DNA of 64,000 nucleotides from Pengzhenrongella sicca (GCF_017569225.1 NZ_CP071868.1:2418001-2482000); one strand, 5' to 3'. Counted from the first letter of the stretch, positions 43,328 to 55,638 are shown. The notes: a model not told the origin generated them from the letters alone. Program-made: numbers and translations.

Positions 43328-44197
43328 ATGTCGACCGCCAACTCCACCCCCGACACGATCGTCCTGATCCACGGCTTCTGGGTCACCCCGCGCAGCTGGG
43401 AGCACTGGGTGAGCCACTACGAGGCGCGCGGGTACCGCGTGCTGGCCCCGGCCTACCCGGGGTTCGAGGTCGAGGTCGAGGCGCTCAACACCGACCCGAC
43501 CCCGATCGTGAACCTCACCGTCCCCGCGATCATCAGCCACCTCGAGGAGGTCGTGCGCGAGCTCGAGACGGCCCCGATCCTCATCGGCCACAGCGCCGGC
43601 GGCGCGTTCACCCAGATCCTGCTCGACCACGGGTTCGGCGCGGCGGGCGTCGCGATCAACTCCGCGCCGACCGAGGGCGTGCCGGTCGTGCCGCTCTCGC
43701 AGGTCCGGGCGACGTTCCCGGTGCTGCGCAACCCCGCCAACCACCACAAGGCCGTCGCGTACACGCCCGAGCAGTGGCACTACGCGTTCGCGAACACGTT
43801 CAGCCCGGAGGAGTCCCTCGCGCTCTACGAGCGGTACGCGATCCCGGCGTCCGGGCGAATCCTGTGGGACAGCGTGCTGGCCAACCTGCAGCCCGGGCAC
43901 CAGGGCACCTGGGTCGACTACCGCAACGACGCGCGCGCGCCGCTGCTGTTCATCGCCGGCAGCGAGGACAACCTGATGCCTCCCGCGATCCAGCGGTCCA
44001 ACGCCAAGCACTACACGTCCGCGACCGTCACCGAGGTCAAGGAGTACCCCGGGCGCGCGCACCTGCTGCCCGCGCAGGCCGGCTGGGAGGAGGTCGCCGA
44101 CGACGCTCTCGAGTGGGCGGTGGCGCACGCCCGCACGAGTGCCCCGGGCGGCGCGAACGCCCCGAGCGGCGGTGCGACGCCCGGGCAGCTCGCGTGA
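43328..44197 (+). CDS. Alpha/beta-fold hydrolase
   Basis: A 289-residue alpha/beta-hydrolase. The oxyanion motif is IVLIHGFWVTPRSWEHWV, the nucleophile elbow is ILIGHSAGGAFT (Ser in GHSAGG), the acid is probably in LFIAGSEDNLMPP and the His in YPGRAHLLP. It lacks a signal peptide. Sequence is similar in style to the third gene of the cluster, a secreted hydrolase. Ribosome site GAGAGGAACCGCC precedes ATG 43328. The next gene starts inside the stop codon (GTGA), so they are coupled. Confidence 0.92.
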   Translation: MSTANSTPDTIVLIHGFWVTPRSWEHWVSHYEARGYRVLAPAYPGFEVEVEALNTDPTPIVNLTVPAIISHLEEVVRELETAPILIGHSAGGAFTQILLDHGFGAAGVAINSAPTEGVPVVPLSQVRATFPVLRNPANHHKAVAYTPEQWHYAFANTFSPEESLALYERYAIPASGRILWDSVLANLQPGHQGTWVDYRNDARAPLLFIAGSEDNLMPPAIQRSNAKHYTSATVTEVKEYPGRAHLLPAQAGWEEVADDALEWAVAHARTSAPGGANAPSGGATPGQLA

Positions 44198-44985
44198 GCG
44201 TCGCGCGCATCACCCACATCGGGGGGCCGACGGCGCTCATCGAGGTCGAGGGCTGGCGGCTGCTCACGGACCCGACCTTCGACCCGCCCGGGCGCAGGTA
44301 CCGCTTCGGCTGGGGCACGAGCTCGACCAAGGTGGCCGGGCCCGCCGTCGACGTCGACCGGCTCGGCCCGATCGACGCCGTGCTGCTCAGCCACGACCAC
44401 CACGCCGACAACCTCGACGACGCGGGCCGCGCGCTGCTGCCCTCGGCCGGCGTCGTGGTCACGACGGTCGCCGGGGCGCGCCGCCTCGGCGGCGGTGCGC
44501 GCGGGCTCGCCCCGTGGGCGTCCACGCGGCTCGAGCGCGCCGGACGGCCGAGCATCGAGATCACCGCGACGCCGTGCCGGCACGGCCCGCGGGGCAGCCA
44601 CGCGATCGTCGGCGCCGCCATCGGGTTCGCGCTCACGTGGCCGGGCCAGCGCGACGGCGCCCTGTGGGTCTCTGGCGACACCGTCCTGTACCCGGGCGTA
44701 CGCGAGGTCGTCGCCCGCCTGCCGGTCGGCACCGCGCTGCTGCACCTCGGCGGCGTCCGCTTCCCGATCACCGGGCCGGTCCGGTACAGCCTCACCGCCG
44801 AGGCGGCGGTGCGGCTGTGCGCCGAGCTCCGCCCCCGCACGGTGATCCCCGTGCACTACGAGGGCTGGTCGCACTTCCAGCAGCCGCGCGCCGTCATCGA
44901 GCGGGCGTTCGCCCAGGCGCCCGAGCCGGTGCGCGCGGCGATCCACTGGCTGCCGGTCGGCGCCCGCACCGAGGTTCCCGTCTAG
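44194..44985 (+). CDS. MBL-fold metallo-hydrolase
   Basis: A 263-residue metallo-beta-lactamase-fold hydrolase of the UlaG-like type. The metal motif is LLSHDHHADNLD (about 65-76), a variant of HxHxDH seen in this subgroup; other ligands are expected in CRHGPRG, WVSGDT and PVHYEGW. Such enzymes often act as lactonases or phosphodiesterases. GTG start at 44194 overlaps the upstream hydrolase stop. Together with the flanking hydrolases it could act on an ester or lactone metabolite. Confidence 0.9.
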   Translation: MSVARITHIGGPTALIEVEGWRLLTDPTFDPPGRRYRFGWGTSSTKVAGPAVDVDRLGPIDAVLLSHDHHADNLDDAGRALLPSAGVVVTTVAGARRLGGGARGLAPWASTRLERAGRPSIEITATPCRHGPRGSHAIVGAAIGFALTWPGQRDGALWVSGDTVLYPGVREVVARLPVGTALLHLGGVRFPITGPVRYSLTAEAAVRLCAELRPRTVIPVHYEGWSHFQQPRAVIERAFAQAPEPVRAAIHWLPVGARTEVPV

Positions 44986-45083
44986 CGCTCCATCCCCGCA
45001 TCCCCCGCACCCTCGCATCCCCGCACTCCCCGTCACCCCCGGCACCCCATGCACGCAAACCCCCCACGAGAAGGAGACCTCCG

Positions 45084-45917
45084 ATGCGACGCACCGTCTG
45101 GACCCACCCCGCGCGACTCGCCCTGCTGGCCGTCGCCGCACTGCTCGCCCTGCTGGCGAGCCTGCTCACCTCCGACTCCGCCGCGAGCGCGCCCAACCAT
45201 CGCCCCGAGCCGGCGAAGCCGACCATCGTGCTGGTGCACGGCGCGTTCGCGGACGCCTCGGGGTGGAGCGAGGTGATCTCGTCGCTCCAGAAGCGCGGCT
45301 ACCCGACCTATGCGCCCGCCAACCCGCTGCGGAGCCTCGAGGGCGACTCCGAGTACCTGCGCAGCTTCCTGAGCACGATCGAGGGCCCGATCGTGCTGGT
45401 CGGGCACTCGTACGGCGGAGCCGTGATCACGAACGCCGCGACGGGCAACCCCAACGTCAAGGCGCTCGTCTACATCGCCGCGTTCGCCCTCGACGAGGGC
45501 GAGAGCGTGTTCGCGGCACTCGCGCTCGGCGGCGGCCACAGCGAGCTCGGCGACCACATCGTGGCGCGACCGTACCCGGGCGCCCCGGAGGGTGACGCGG
45601 ACATCTACATCGACCCCGCGTTCTTCCAGGCGCTGTTCGCCGCCGACCTCCCGGCCAAGCAGGCCGCCGTCCTGGCGGCGAGCCAGCGGCCCGGCGTCGT
45701 GTCCGGCTTCTCGGCCACCTCCGGCGTGCCCGCCTGGAAGACGATCCCGTCCTGGTACCTCGTCGCGAGCTCGGACAAGACGATCCCGCCCGAGGCCGAG
45801 CGCGCGATGGCGGCCCGGGCCGGCTCGCAGACGGTCGAGATCGAGAGCTCGCACGTCCCGATGATGAGCCACCCCAACGCCGTCGTCCGCCTCATCAAGC
45901 AGGCCGCGTCGAGCTGA
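45084..45917 (+). CDS. Exported alpha/beta-fold hydrolase
   Basis: A 277-residue hydrolase with an N-terminal signal peptide or anchor (LALLAVAALLALLASLL, residues about 12-29; no lipobox). Catalytic elements are IVLVHGAFADASGW (oxyanion), VLVGHSYGGAVIT (nucleophile Ser), YLVASSDKTIPP (acid) and SSHVPMMSHP (His). The family is the pimeloyl-carboxylesterase-like group found widely in actinobacteria. AAGGAGACCTCCG precedes ATG 45084. The 98-base C-rich gap before it holds no other gene. Part of the cluster divergent from the LAL regulator. Confidence 0.92.
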   Translation: MRRTVWTHPARLALLAVAALLALLASLLTSDSAASAPNHRPEPAKPTIVLVHGAFADASGWSEVISSLQKRGYPTYAPANPLRSLEGDSEYLRSFLSTIEGPIVLVGHSYGGAVITNAATGNPNVKALVYIAAFALDEGESVFAALALGGGHSELGDHIVARPYPGAPEGDADIYIDPAFFQALFAADLPAKQAAVLAASQRPGVVSGFSATSGVPAWKTIPSWYLVASSDKTIPPEAERAMAARAGSQTVEIESSHVPMMSHPNAVVRLIKQAASS

Positions 45918-45935
45918 CCCGCCACGGGCAGCCGG

Positions 45936-46772
45936 TCAGCTCTTGCGCCGGTACACGAGCATCGTCAGCGGGCCGAACACCGCGACGAGCCCGGCGCTGA
46001 TCAGGAGCACGACGACGATCTCGTCGCCGACCGGCTGCCCGTGCATGAGGCCGCGCATCGCGGTCACGAGGATCGAGATCGGGTTGACCTCGACGAAGGA
46101 CTGCAGCCAGTCGGGCAGCGTCTCCGGCGGGACGAAGACGTTGCTGACGAACGTGAGCGGGAACATGATCATGTTGCTGATCGCGAAGACCGTGTTGTCG
46201 GAGCGGACGACGATCCCGACGAGGGTCCAGATCCAGGACAGGCTGAACGAGAACACGAGCAGCAGGCCGAGCGCGGCGAGCACACCGCCCACGCCCGCGC
46301 CCGGCCGGAACCCGAGCACCAGGCCGAGCGCCAGGATGATGGTCGACGCGAGCGTGTACCGGACCGTGTCCGCGAGCAGCGGTCCGACGATCGTCGCCGG
46401 CCGCCAGATCGGGAGCGACCGGAACCTGTCGTGCACGCCGCGCTGGATGTCCCGGTTGAGGGTGAGCCCGGTGTACATCGTGATCCAGGTGACCGTCATG
46501 ACCAGGATCCCGGGCAGCACGTTCTGCAGGTACGCCCCGGTCGAGCCGGCGACCGCCCCGCCGAACAGGTACGTGAACATGAGCAGGAACATGATCGGGA
46601 ACGCGGTCACGTCGAACAGCTGCTCGGGCACGTGCTTGATCTTGAGCATCGCGCGCCAGAAGAAGGTCAGCGACGTCGAGACGGGCCCCGGCCGCGCCGG
46701 CCGGCCCGTCGTCGCGAGCGCCGAGCGGACGGCCTCCGGGGTGACCGTCTCGGGACGGGTGGTCGTGGTCAT
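45936..46772 (-). CDS. ABC-2 type permease, DrrB-like
   Basis: A 278-residue ABC-2 permease with six helices. An N-terminal cytoplasmic segment is followed by [15 protein letters not shown] (helix 1), [15 protein letters not shown] (helix 2) and the DrrB-type signature [16 protein letters not shown] after helix 2, then [23 protein letters not shown] before the last helix. DrrAB exporters remove amphiphilic drugs or lipids. The ATG overlaps the ATPase stop by four bases (ATGA). No dedicated regulator is adjacent. Confidence 0.93.
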   Translation of the reverse strand: MTTTTRPETVTPEAVRSALATTGRPARPGPVSTSLTFFWRAMLKIKHVPEQLFDVTAFPIMFLLMFTYLFGGAVAGSTGAYLQNVLPGILVMTVTWITMYTGLTLNRDIQRGVHDRFRSLPIWRPATIVGPLLADTVRYTLASTIILALGLVLGFRPGAGVGGVLAALGLLLVFSFSLSWIWTLVGIVVRSDNTVFAISNMIMFPLTFVSNVFVPPETLPDWLQSFVEVNPISILVTAMRGLMHGQPVGDEIVVVLLISAGLVAVFGPLTMLVYRRKS

Positions 46773-47761
46773 CGGGCCGCCTCCTCGATCGGTGTGCCGG
46801 CATCAGCGTCGTCGTCGGCCGGGCGGCCGGTCAGGGCGAGGAAGACCTCGTCGAGGCTCGGCTGCCCGAGCGCGAAGGTCGCGACCCCGATGCCGACGCC
46901 GGTCAGCTCGCCCAGCGCGCTCGCGACCCGCTCCGCGTCCTGGAGCCGCGCGGACAGCGCCGCGGGATCGGCCTCGAGCTGCATGGGCGTGCCGAGCGCC
47001 TGCCCGAGGACCCGGGCCGCCTCGGGCCGCTGGGCCGGGTCGAGCAGCCGCACGTGCAGCGCACCGGACCCGACCGACGCCTTGAGCTCGCTGCTCGTGC
47101 CCTCGGCGATCACGCGCCCGTGGTCGACGACGGCGATCCGGTCGGCGAGCTGGTCGGCCTCGTCGAGGTACTGGGTCGTCAGCAGCACGGTCGTGCCGCC
47201 GGCGACCATCGCCCGGATGATCTCCCACACCTGGTTCCGGCTGCGCGGATCGAGGCCCGAGGTCGGCTCGTCCAGGAAGATCAGGTCGGGCGTGACCACG
47301 ATGCTCGCGGCGATGTCGAGCCGGCGCCGCATGCCGCCGGAGTAGTTCTTGACCTGGCGGTCGCGCGCATCGGCCAGGCCGAACGCGTCGAGCAGGTCGC
47401 CGGCCCGCTGCCGGGCGGCGGGCCGCGAGTACCCCCACAGCCGGGAGAGCAGGACGAGGTTCTCGAACCCGGTCAGGTCCTCGTCGACCGAGGCGAACTG
47501 GCCGGTGAGGCTCACCCGCGAGCGCACCGCCTCGGCGTCGGCCACGACGTCGAGCCCGAAGACGCGCGCGGTGCCGGCCGTGGGCCGCAGCAACGTCGCG
47601 AGCATCCGGATCGCCGTCGTCTTGCCCGCGCCGTTGGGCCCGAGGACCCCGTAGACGGCGCCGGTCCCGACCCGCAGGTCGAGACCGTCGACGGCCCGGG
47701 TCGAACCGAAGTGTCGAACGAGGCCCACGGCCTCGATCGCGAGCTCCGTGTCTGCGCTCAT
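46769..47761 (-). CDS. ABC transporter ATPase, DrrA-like
   Basis: A 330-residue DrrA-type ATPase: Walker [12 protein letters not shown], signature [14 protein letters not shown], Walker [18 protein letters not shown]-loop [13 protein letters not shown]. The C-terminal ~100 residues are the DUF4162-like regulatory domain, ending with [13 protein letters not shown], which is the DrrA C-terminal signature. ATG 47761. Cotranscribed with the permease; this is one of two DrrAB systems in the window, with separate and non-identical sequences. Confidence 0.94.
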   Translation of the reverse strand: MSADTELAIEAVGLVRHFGSTRAVDGLDLRVGTGAVYGVLGPNGAGKTTAIRMLATLLRPTAGTARVFGLDVVADAEAVRSRVSLTGQFASVDEDLTGFENLVLLSRLWGYSRPAARQRAGDLLDAFGLADARDRQVKNYSGGMRRRLDIAASIVVTPDLIFLDEPTSGLDPRSRNQVWEIIRAMVAGGTTVLLTTQYLDEADQLADRIAVVDHGRVIAEGTSSELKASVGSGALHVRLLDPAQRPEAARVLGQALGTPMQLEADPAALSARLQDAERVASALGELTGVGIGVATFALGQPSLDEVFLALTGRPADDDADAGTPIEEAAR

Positions 47762-47886
47762 CGTGCTTCCCTTCGTCGGGCCGAGCGCCGTGCGCGCCGG
47801 TCAACCGGTGGCTGTCACCACCACTGAGACCGCGCGGCGGGCCCCGACTCATCGGCCCCGTCCCGCGGCCCGCGCACGGCGGTCGG

Positions 47887-49875
47887 CTATCGCGGCGGGC
47901 TCGCGACGCGGTACGCGCCGGCCCCGACGCCGTCGGGCCGCTCGAGCCGGGCCGCGAGGTCGGCGGCCGCCATGGGCCGCGCGAACAGGTAGCCCTGCGC
48001 GAGGTCGCAGCCCACGTCGAGGACCCCCGCGCGCTGCTCCTCGGTCTCGACGCCCTCCGCAGTCACCGAGAGGTTCAGCACGTGCGCCAGCCGGGCGATG
48101 GCCTCGACGATCGCGCCGGAGGCCGGGTCGGTGCCCATCTCGGCCACGAAGCTCTGGTCGATCTTGACGATGTCGATGGGGAAGCGCCGCAGGTAGGTCA
48201 GCGAGCAGAAGCCCGTCCCGAAGTCGTCCAGCGCCAGCCGGACCCCGAGGTCCCGGATCGCCGCGAGGGTCCGCACGATGCGGCCGCTCTCCTCGAGCAG
48301 GATCCCCTCCGTCACCTCGAGGACGAGCGCCTGCGGGTCCATCCCCGTCGAGTCCAGCACCCGCTCGAGCGTGCCGGGATAGTCCCTCGCCATGAGCTGG
48401 CGCCCCGACACGTTCACGGACAGGTCGAGCGCGAGATCGGGGTGGGCGGTGGTCCAACCGAGCCAGTCCTCGCAGCTGCGGGTGAGCACCCACCCGCCGA
48501 GCGAGTCGATCGCGCCGATCCGCTCGGCGGCGGCGATCGCGGCGTGCGGGGAGATCGGGCCCCGGTCCGGGTGGGTCCAGCGCATCAGCGCCTCGACGCC
48601 CTTGAGCTGCCCGTCCGCGGCGCGCACGATCGGCTGGTACGCGACGGCGAGCTGGTCGGTGTCGAGCGCCGCGCGCACGTCTGCCTCGAGCTGGTCGCTC
48701 GCGAGGCCGACGCGCGAGGCCCGCAGGTCGAGCACCTGATGCGTCGCGCCGCCGAGCCGCTTCGCCTGGTACATCGCGCGGTCGGCCTCGATCACCAGGT
48801 TGTCGGTGACCCGCTCGCCCGCCCCCGAGTACGCGATGCCGACGCTCGCGCTGACGGCGAGGCTCAGCTCGGGCAGCTCGAACGGGCGCGTGAAGGCCGC
48901 CTCGATCCGGCGGATCACGACGTCGGCGTCGCGCGTGTCGCGCAGGTCCTCGCACAGGAACACGAACTCGTCCCCGGACACGCGGGCGAGCGTGTCGCCG
49001 GGCCGGACGAGGCCGGCCAGGCGCTCGGCGACGGCGACCAGGAGCTCGTCCCCGGCGTGGTGGCCGTGGGAGTCGTTGACCCGCTTGAAGTGGTCGAGGT
49101 CGACGAACAGCACGGCCGCCGCGCCGTGCGTGCGCTGCGCGCGCGCCGAGGCGCGCTCGAGCCGCTCCTTGAGCAGCACCCGGTTGGGCAGGCCGGTGAG
49201 CGTGTCGTGCAGGGACTGCTCGCGGAACCCGTCGGCCACGCGGGCGGACTCCTCCCGGGCCCGGGCGTTGAGGATGTAGGCCGCGGCCACGTCCGCGAGC
49301 GTCTGGGCGGCGGCCTGGGCCTGCGGGTCGAGCGGGCCGGGCACGTCCCGGTACAGGTCCAGCGCGCCGAGCGGGCCGGCGTCGTGGCGCAGCGGGAAGG
49401 TGAACACCGCTGCCATGCCGGCCGCGAGCGCGGCCGGCCCGAAGCTCGGGTAGCGGGTGTCGCGCGCGAGATCGGGAACGGCGGTGGGCTCGCCCGAGGC
49501 GAAGGACGTCAGACACGGTCCCTCCCCCAGCTCCGACTGCAGCTGCTCGAACCGCAGCGCGTGGGCGTCGGAGGCCGCGAGGTAGTGCGGCGTCACGCCG
49601 GGTTCGATCAGCGTGACGCCGGCGGCGGTGATGGGCAGCGCCCCGACGATCCGTTGGACTAGCTGGTCGACGATCCGTTGGATCGGGAAGTCGGTGAGCA
49701 TCGTCCGCGCGAACTCGGCGAGGATCGAGGAGATCCGTGCCTCGTCGGCCAGGGCGTCGCCCGGCTGAGCACCTGCGGGTACAGCGTCGGCGGCCACAAC
49801 GCGCTCCACTTCGCCGAGCGATCCGCCGCGCGGCCGGAGGATGCCGTGGGTACGCGGCGCGGACGACTCGGACAT
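47887..49875 (-). CDS. GAF-GGDEF-EAL cyclic-di-GMP protein
   Basis: A 662-residue soluble protein. About residues 40-205 is a GAF-type sensor (PHYLAASDAHALRFEQLQSE, GEGPC). The GGDEF domain has the variant LARVSGDEFVFLCE (SGDEF), which is compatible with activity. The EAL domain has GVEALMRWTHP, LEVTEGI, DDFGTGFCS, KIDQSFV and VTAEGVET. It lacks membrane helices, unlike the other GGDEF-EAL protein. ATG 49875; there is no ribosome site, and a TATCGT box 12 bases upstream hints at a very short leader. Convergent context suggests independent transcription. Confidence 0.93.
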   Translation of the reverse strand: MSESSAPRTHGILRPRGGSLGEVERVVAADAVPAGAQPGDALADEARISSILAEFARTMLTDFPIQRIVDQLVQRIVGALPITAAGVTLIEPGVTPHYLAASDAHALRFEQLQSELGEGPCLTSFASGEPTAVPDLARDTRYPSFGPAALAAGMAAVFTFPLRHDAGPLGALDLYRDVPGPLDPQAQAAAQTLADVAAAYILNARAREESARVADGFREQSLHDTLTGLPNRVLLKERLERASARAQRTHGAAAVLFVDLDHFKRVNDSHGHHAGDELLVAVAERLAGLVRPGDTLARVSGDEFVFLCEDLRDTRDADVVIRRIEAAFTRPFELPELSLAVSASVGIAYSGAGERVTDNLVIEADRAMYQAKRLGGATHQVLDLRASRVGLASDQLEADVRAALDTDQLAVAYQPIVRAADGQLKGVEALMRWTHPDRGPISPHAAIAAAERIGAIDSLGGWVLTRSCEDWLGWTTAHPDLALDLSVNVSGRQLMARDYPGTLERVLDSTGMDPQALVLEVTEGILLEESGRIVRTLAAIRDLGVRLALDDFGTGFCSLTYLRRFPIDIVKIDQSFVAEMGTDPASGAIVEAIARLAHVLNLSVTAEGVETEEQRAGVLDVGCDLAQGYLFARPMAAADLAARLERPDGVGAGAYRVASPPR

Positions 49876-49885
49876 GTCGGGACTT

Positions 49886-50521
49886 TTACGATAGCGCGCC
49901 CGCGCCCACGACGGCCCTCCCCGCGGCCAGCAACGCGGCCGAGACCTCCTGCGCCCCCGCACGCGCGTCCTGCTCGGGGTCGGCGGCCCAGGACATCGCC
50001 CCGTCGCGCAGCAGCACGAGCTGGAGCGCGACGCGCGGCGGGTCGTCGACGCCGAGCTCGGCCACCAGCTCGGCCGCGACGTCGCGCAGCCAGCGGCGGT
50101 GCCGCGCGACGACGACGCGCACCGGGTGGGCCGGCTCGGGGTACTCGGTCATAGCGTTGAGGAACGGGCACCCCCGGTGGCCGGGGCCGCACGCCTCGTC
50201 GCCCAGCGCGCGCGCGTACGCGCGCAGCACCTCGCCGGGCCGGCCGGGCAGGTCCGCCCGCCAGCGCGCCATGGCCAGCCGCTCGGCGTCGGCGACCGCG
50301 CCCAGGTACGCGACGACCAGGTGGTCCTTCGTCGGGAAGTGCCGGTAGAAGGTCGCCTTGGTCACGCCCGCGCCCGCGATGATGCGGTCCGCGCTGATGG
50401 CCCGGATGCCGTCGGCGTAGAAGAGTGGGCCGGCGACCGCCAGGATGCGGCTCGCGACCGGCGACTGCCCGCCAGCGCGCGTGGGCCTGCCGACCAGGGC
50501 GGCGGGCGCGGCGACCGTCAC
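49886..50521 (-). CDS. TetR-family transcriptional regulator
   Basis: A 211-residue TetR regulator. The helix-turn-helix is ILAVAGPLFYADGIRAISADRIIAGAGVTKATFYRHFPTKDHL (YRHFPTK), and the C-terminal domain contains a CGPGHRGCPFLNA segment with two Cys, as in TetR proteins of the YcdC/RutR-unlike, DoxX-linked group. GTG 50521 overlaps the DoxX stop (GTGA), so regulator and DoxX form one operon and the regulator likely controls its own promoter through the operator at 51012-51037. Confidence 0.92.
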   Translation of the reverse strand: MTVAAPAALVGRPTRAGGQSPVASRILAVAGPLFYADGIRAISADRIIAGAGVTKATFYRHFPTKDHLVVAYLGAVADAERLAMARWRADLPGRPGEVLRAYARALGDEACGPGHRGCPFLNAMTEYPEPAHPVRVVVARHRRWLRDVAAELVAELGVDDPPRVALQLVLLRDGAMSWAADPEQDARAGAQEVSAALLAAGRAVVGAGALS

Positions 50522-50982
50522 GTCGCCGGCACTCGCGCGGGGCGCTCGCGCGTGCGCCAGGCCTGCCACGCGCCCGTCGACCACAGCGCCCACCCGACGA
50601 GCAGGGGCTGGAAGAACAGCCGCGCGACGCGCGCCTGGTCGCTGTCGAGCCCGAACGCCGAGGTGTGCGTGACGAGCTGGGAGATGTTGCCCGGGAAGAT
50701 CGCGACGAAGAACGCGCCGGTCGCCAGGCCGACGGGCACGCGGTAGCGCGGCGCGAGCACGAGCGCCGACCCGAGCGCGATCTCGACGACCCCGGACCCG
50801 AGCACGACCAGGTCGGCGTCGAGCGGGACCCACGTGGGCACCTGCGCGAGAAACTCCTGCCGGCTCCACGTCAGGTGGCTGGAGCCCGCGAAGACGAGCA
50901 TCCCGCCCAGGGCGGTTCGCCCGATCCGCCGCCCGAGCGTGTCCGTCGTCGTGCCGAGCCGTAGCCCGCGCGTCGTCGTCAT
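50518..50982 (-). CDS. DoxX-family membrane protein
   Basis: A 154-residue membrane protein with four helices. The family hallmarks are RTALGGMLVFAGSSHLTWSRQEF after the N-terminus, a second helix LVVLGSGVVEIALGSALVL with the conserved Gly-Glu, and FFQPLLVGWALWSTG at the C-terminus. DoxX-like proteins are linked to redox stress in actinobacteria. ATG 50982 follows a perfect GAGGAGACACG. First gene of an operon with the TetR regulator. Confidence 0.9.
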   Translation of the reverse strand: MTTTRGLRLGTTTDTLGRRIGRTALGGMLVFAGSSHLTWSRQEFLAQVPTWVPLDADLVVLGSGVVEIALGSALVLAPRYRVPVGLATGAFFVAIFPGNISQLVTHTSAFGLDSDQARVARLFFQPLLVGWALWSTGAWQAWRTRERPARVPAT

Positions 50983-51011
50983 CGTGTCTCCTCGATCGCC
51001 CAGCGCGTCCG

Positions 51012-51037
51012 GTAGACGAACTAGTCTGTCTAGTAGA
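51012..51037. promoter_or_regulatory. Predicted operator of the DoxX-TetR operon
   Basis: The segment GTAGACGAACTAGTCTGTCT followed by AGTAGAC contains TAGAC/GTCTA inverted half-sites around ACTAGT, a pattern common to TetR operators. It lies about 30 bases before the DoxX start and is AT-richer than its surroundings, so it should overlap the promoter. Confidence 0.55.
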
Positions 51038-51177
51038 CCACGCAACGGCGTCGCCCGGGGAGTCGATACCGCCGCGGGCTGGGGCGACGTGAGTCGAAGG
51101 TCACAGATCCGGGCCGGGGACCCGGCATAGCGTCGGTTGTGTCCATAGCAATGCTGCTAGACAGGCCAGAGGCGATC

Positions 51178-53867
<2,690 letters not shown>

Positions 53868-53871
<4 letters not shown>

Positions 53872-54917
53872 AGGTCGCGATCCGGTACGCGATGGCGCTC
53901 GTCGACGAGGACGGGCACGTCGCCGGCCACGACGCCGGCGCCACCCTCGTGCGACGCCTGCTGCGGCTGTTCCCGGACTCCCTGCTGATCGGGCCTGGCC
54001 CGCGGCACTGCGCGGGCTTCGACATGATCCCGCTCGAGTTCGTGGACGGCGCGAACACGCTCGTCATCACCATGGACGTCATCGACTCCCTCAGCATCTG
54101 GCGCAAGCTCAAGGTCAACTGCGACGAGCCGAAGCTCATGAACTTCGTGTGGTGGAACACCTCGCAGTACGAGCACCCCGTGCAGCGCGCCGGGCTGGCC
54201 CTGTCGTGCGCGCTGTTCCCGACGTTCGCCAACTCCGAGCGCACCGCCAACGAGGTCCGCGAGATCGTGACCAAGCTGACGGTCGCGCCGATCGCGGAGA
54301 AGGCGCGGATCGGCTGGGTCAACCTCGGCATCCGGCTCGAGCACGTGCGGCCGCACCGCGACCACTCGGTGCCCGTGGTGCTCTACCCGGCGATCTACAT
54401 GTCCGAGCGCAAGCAGCCCCAGGTGTTCGTCGACATCGTCGAGCGCGTGCACAAGCGCACGCCGATCAAGGTCGAGGCCCGCCTGCACGAGTCGCACCTC
54501 ATCTCCGAGCAGGCCATGTCCCTGTCGCGGCGCGACTGGACCTGGGTCGGCCCGCTGACCGCGCGACGGGAGGACTACTGGGAGGCGCTCGCGCGCACGA
54601 CGGCGTTCCTCGCGACCGCGACGGAGGAGTCCTACGGCCTCGAGTACATCGAGGCCTTGGTCGCCGGCGCGGTCGGCGTGTTCCCGGACCGCCCCTGGGC
54701 GCGCGCGATCCTCCCGGCCCGGTACCCGTTCATCTACCGGACGCCCGCCGAGGCCGAGGAGATGCTCTACCGCGCGGTCACGGACACCGCCGCGTGCCGG
54801 CGCGAGCTCGACCAGGCCGCCGACGGCGACTTCGCCCAGTGGCTGCGCACGCGGCACGACGACGACCAGTTCGAGAAGGCGGTCGCCGACCGCGTCGGGG
54901 AGTGGTTCGGCGCCTGA
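53868..54917 (+). CDS. Glycosyltransferase-like protein (GT-B fold)
   Basis: A 349-residue cytosolic protein. The C-terminal part ATEESYGLEYIEALVAGAVGVFPDR contains the E-x7-E-type donor-binding motif of GT4-like retaining glycosyltransferases; the N-terminal half is a Rossmann-like fold without clear motifs. Acceptor and donor are unknown. The start ATG 53868 overlaps the pyrophosphatase stop (ATGA), giving translational coupling. Pyrophosphate released by nucleotide-sugar synthesis could be the metabolic link, but that is speculative. Confidence 0.75.
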
Positions 54918-54937
54918 TCACTCCGGATGGCCCGCGC

Positions 54938-55492
54938 TCACGGCCCGTGACGCGCGGCGCGGGCCATCCGGTACGGCACGACCAGCCAGAAGATGGCGAG
55001 CATCACGAGCACGCCGCCGCCCGCCACCAGCGCGGCGACCCGGCCGACGACGACGTCGAACACCAGGAGCGTCGTCCCCGCCACCGCGAGCGCGAGCGCG
55101 GCGAGCCCGACGAGCGCGAGGTGGTCCGCCGCCGTGACGAGCTGGGACTTGAGGTGCCTGCGGAAGAGCACCCGGTGCAGGCTCACCGGCGCGACGATGA
55201 GCCCCGTCGTGAGCGCCGCCAGGAGCACGAGGGCCAGGTAGACGCCCCGCTGGAACGACGTGAGGTCGGCGAACCGTTGCTGGAACGGCAGCGTGAGCAG
55301 GAATCCCGTGAGGATCTGCGCGCCGGTCTGGGTTACCCGCAACTCCTGGAGCAGCTCGTTCCAGTTGCGATCCATCCGCTCGTCCGTCGACTCGCGCCGT
55401 CCGGACGGCTCGCCGCCTCCCGCCGACGCATCGGCCGCCGCATCGGCCGAACCCACACCCGCACCCGCGCCCGCGTCAGCTGTGGTGCTCAT
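54938..55492 (-). CDS. DUF6328 family membrane protein
   Basis: A 184-residue membrane protein. A Gly/Ala/Ser-rich acidic N-terminus (about 40 residues) precedes the family core RNWNELLQELRVTQTGAQIL, then a helix (TGFLLTLPFQQRF) and three more helices (about 83-105, 122-142, 150-170). DUF6328 proteins are common in actinobacteria with unknown role. ATG 55492 follows GAGGAGGACAGG, an excellent ribosome site. Convergent with the glycosyltransferase-like gene. Confidence 0.88.
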   Translation of the reverse strand: MSTTADAGAGAGVGSADAAADASAGGGEPSGRRESTDERMDRNWNELLQELRVTQTGAQILTGFLLTLPFQQRFADLTSFQRGVYLALVLLAALTTGLIVAPVSLHRVLFRRHLKSQLVTAADHLALVGLAALALAVAGTTLLVFDVVVGRVAALVAGGGVLVMLAIFWLVVPYRMARAARHGP

Positions 55493-55618
55493 CCTGTCCT
55501 CCTCGGTCGCGCCGACGCCTCACCGCCATCCTGCCCAGCGATCGGCGCGCGAGGTAGTCACTGTGCGTCGAGGTCGTCCGTTCTACCAGACGAACTCAGC
55601 GCGAACTGACGAACTCGA

Positions 55619-55638
55619 CGCCGGCCGGCCGGCCGGCG
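55619..55638. terminator. Perfect 20-base (CCGG)n palindrome
   Basis: A perfectly self-complementary 20-mer made of CCGG units flanked by CG, lying 26 bases after the WYL regulator stop. It could form a hairpin terminator for that gene, but no T-run follows and the loop would have to melt some pairs; it may also be a simple repeat. Confidence 0.4.
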
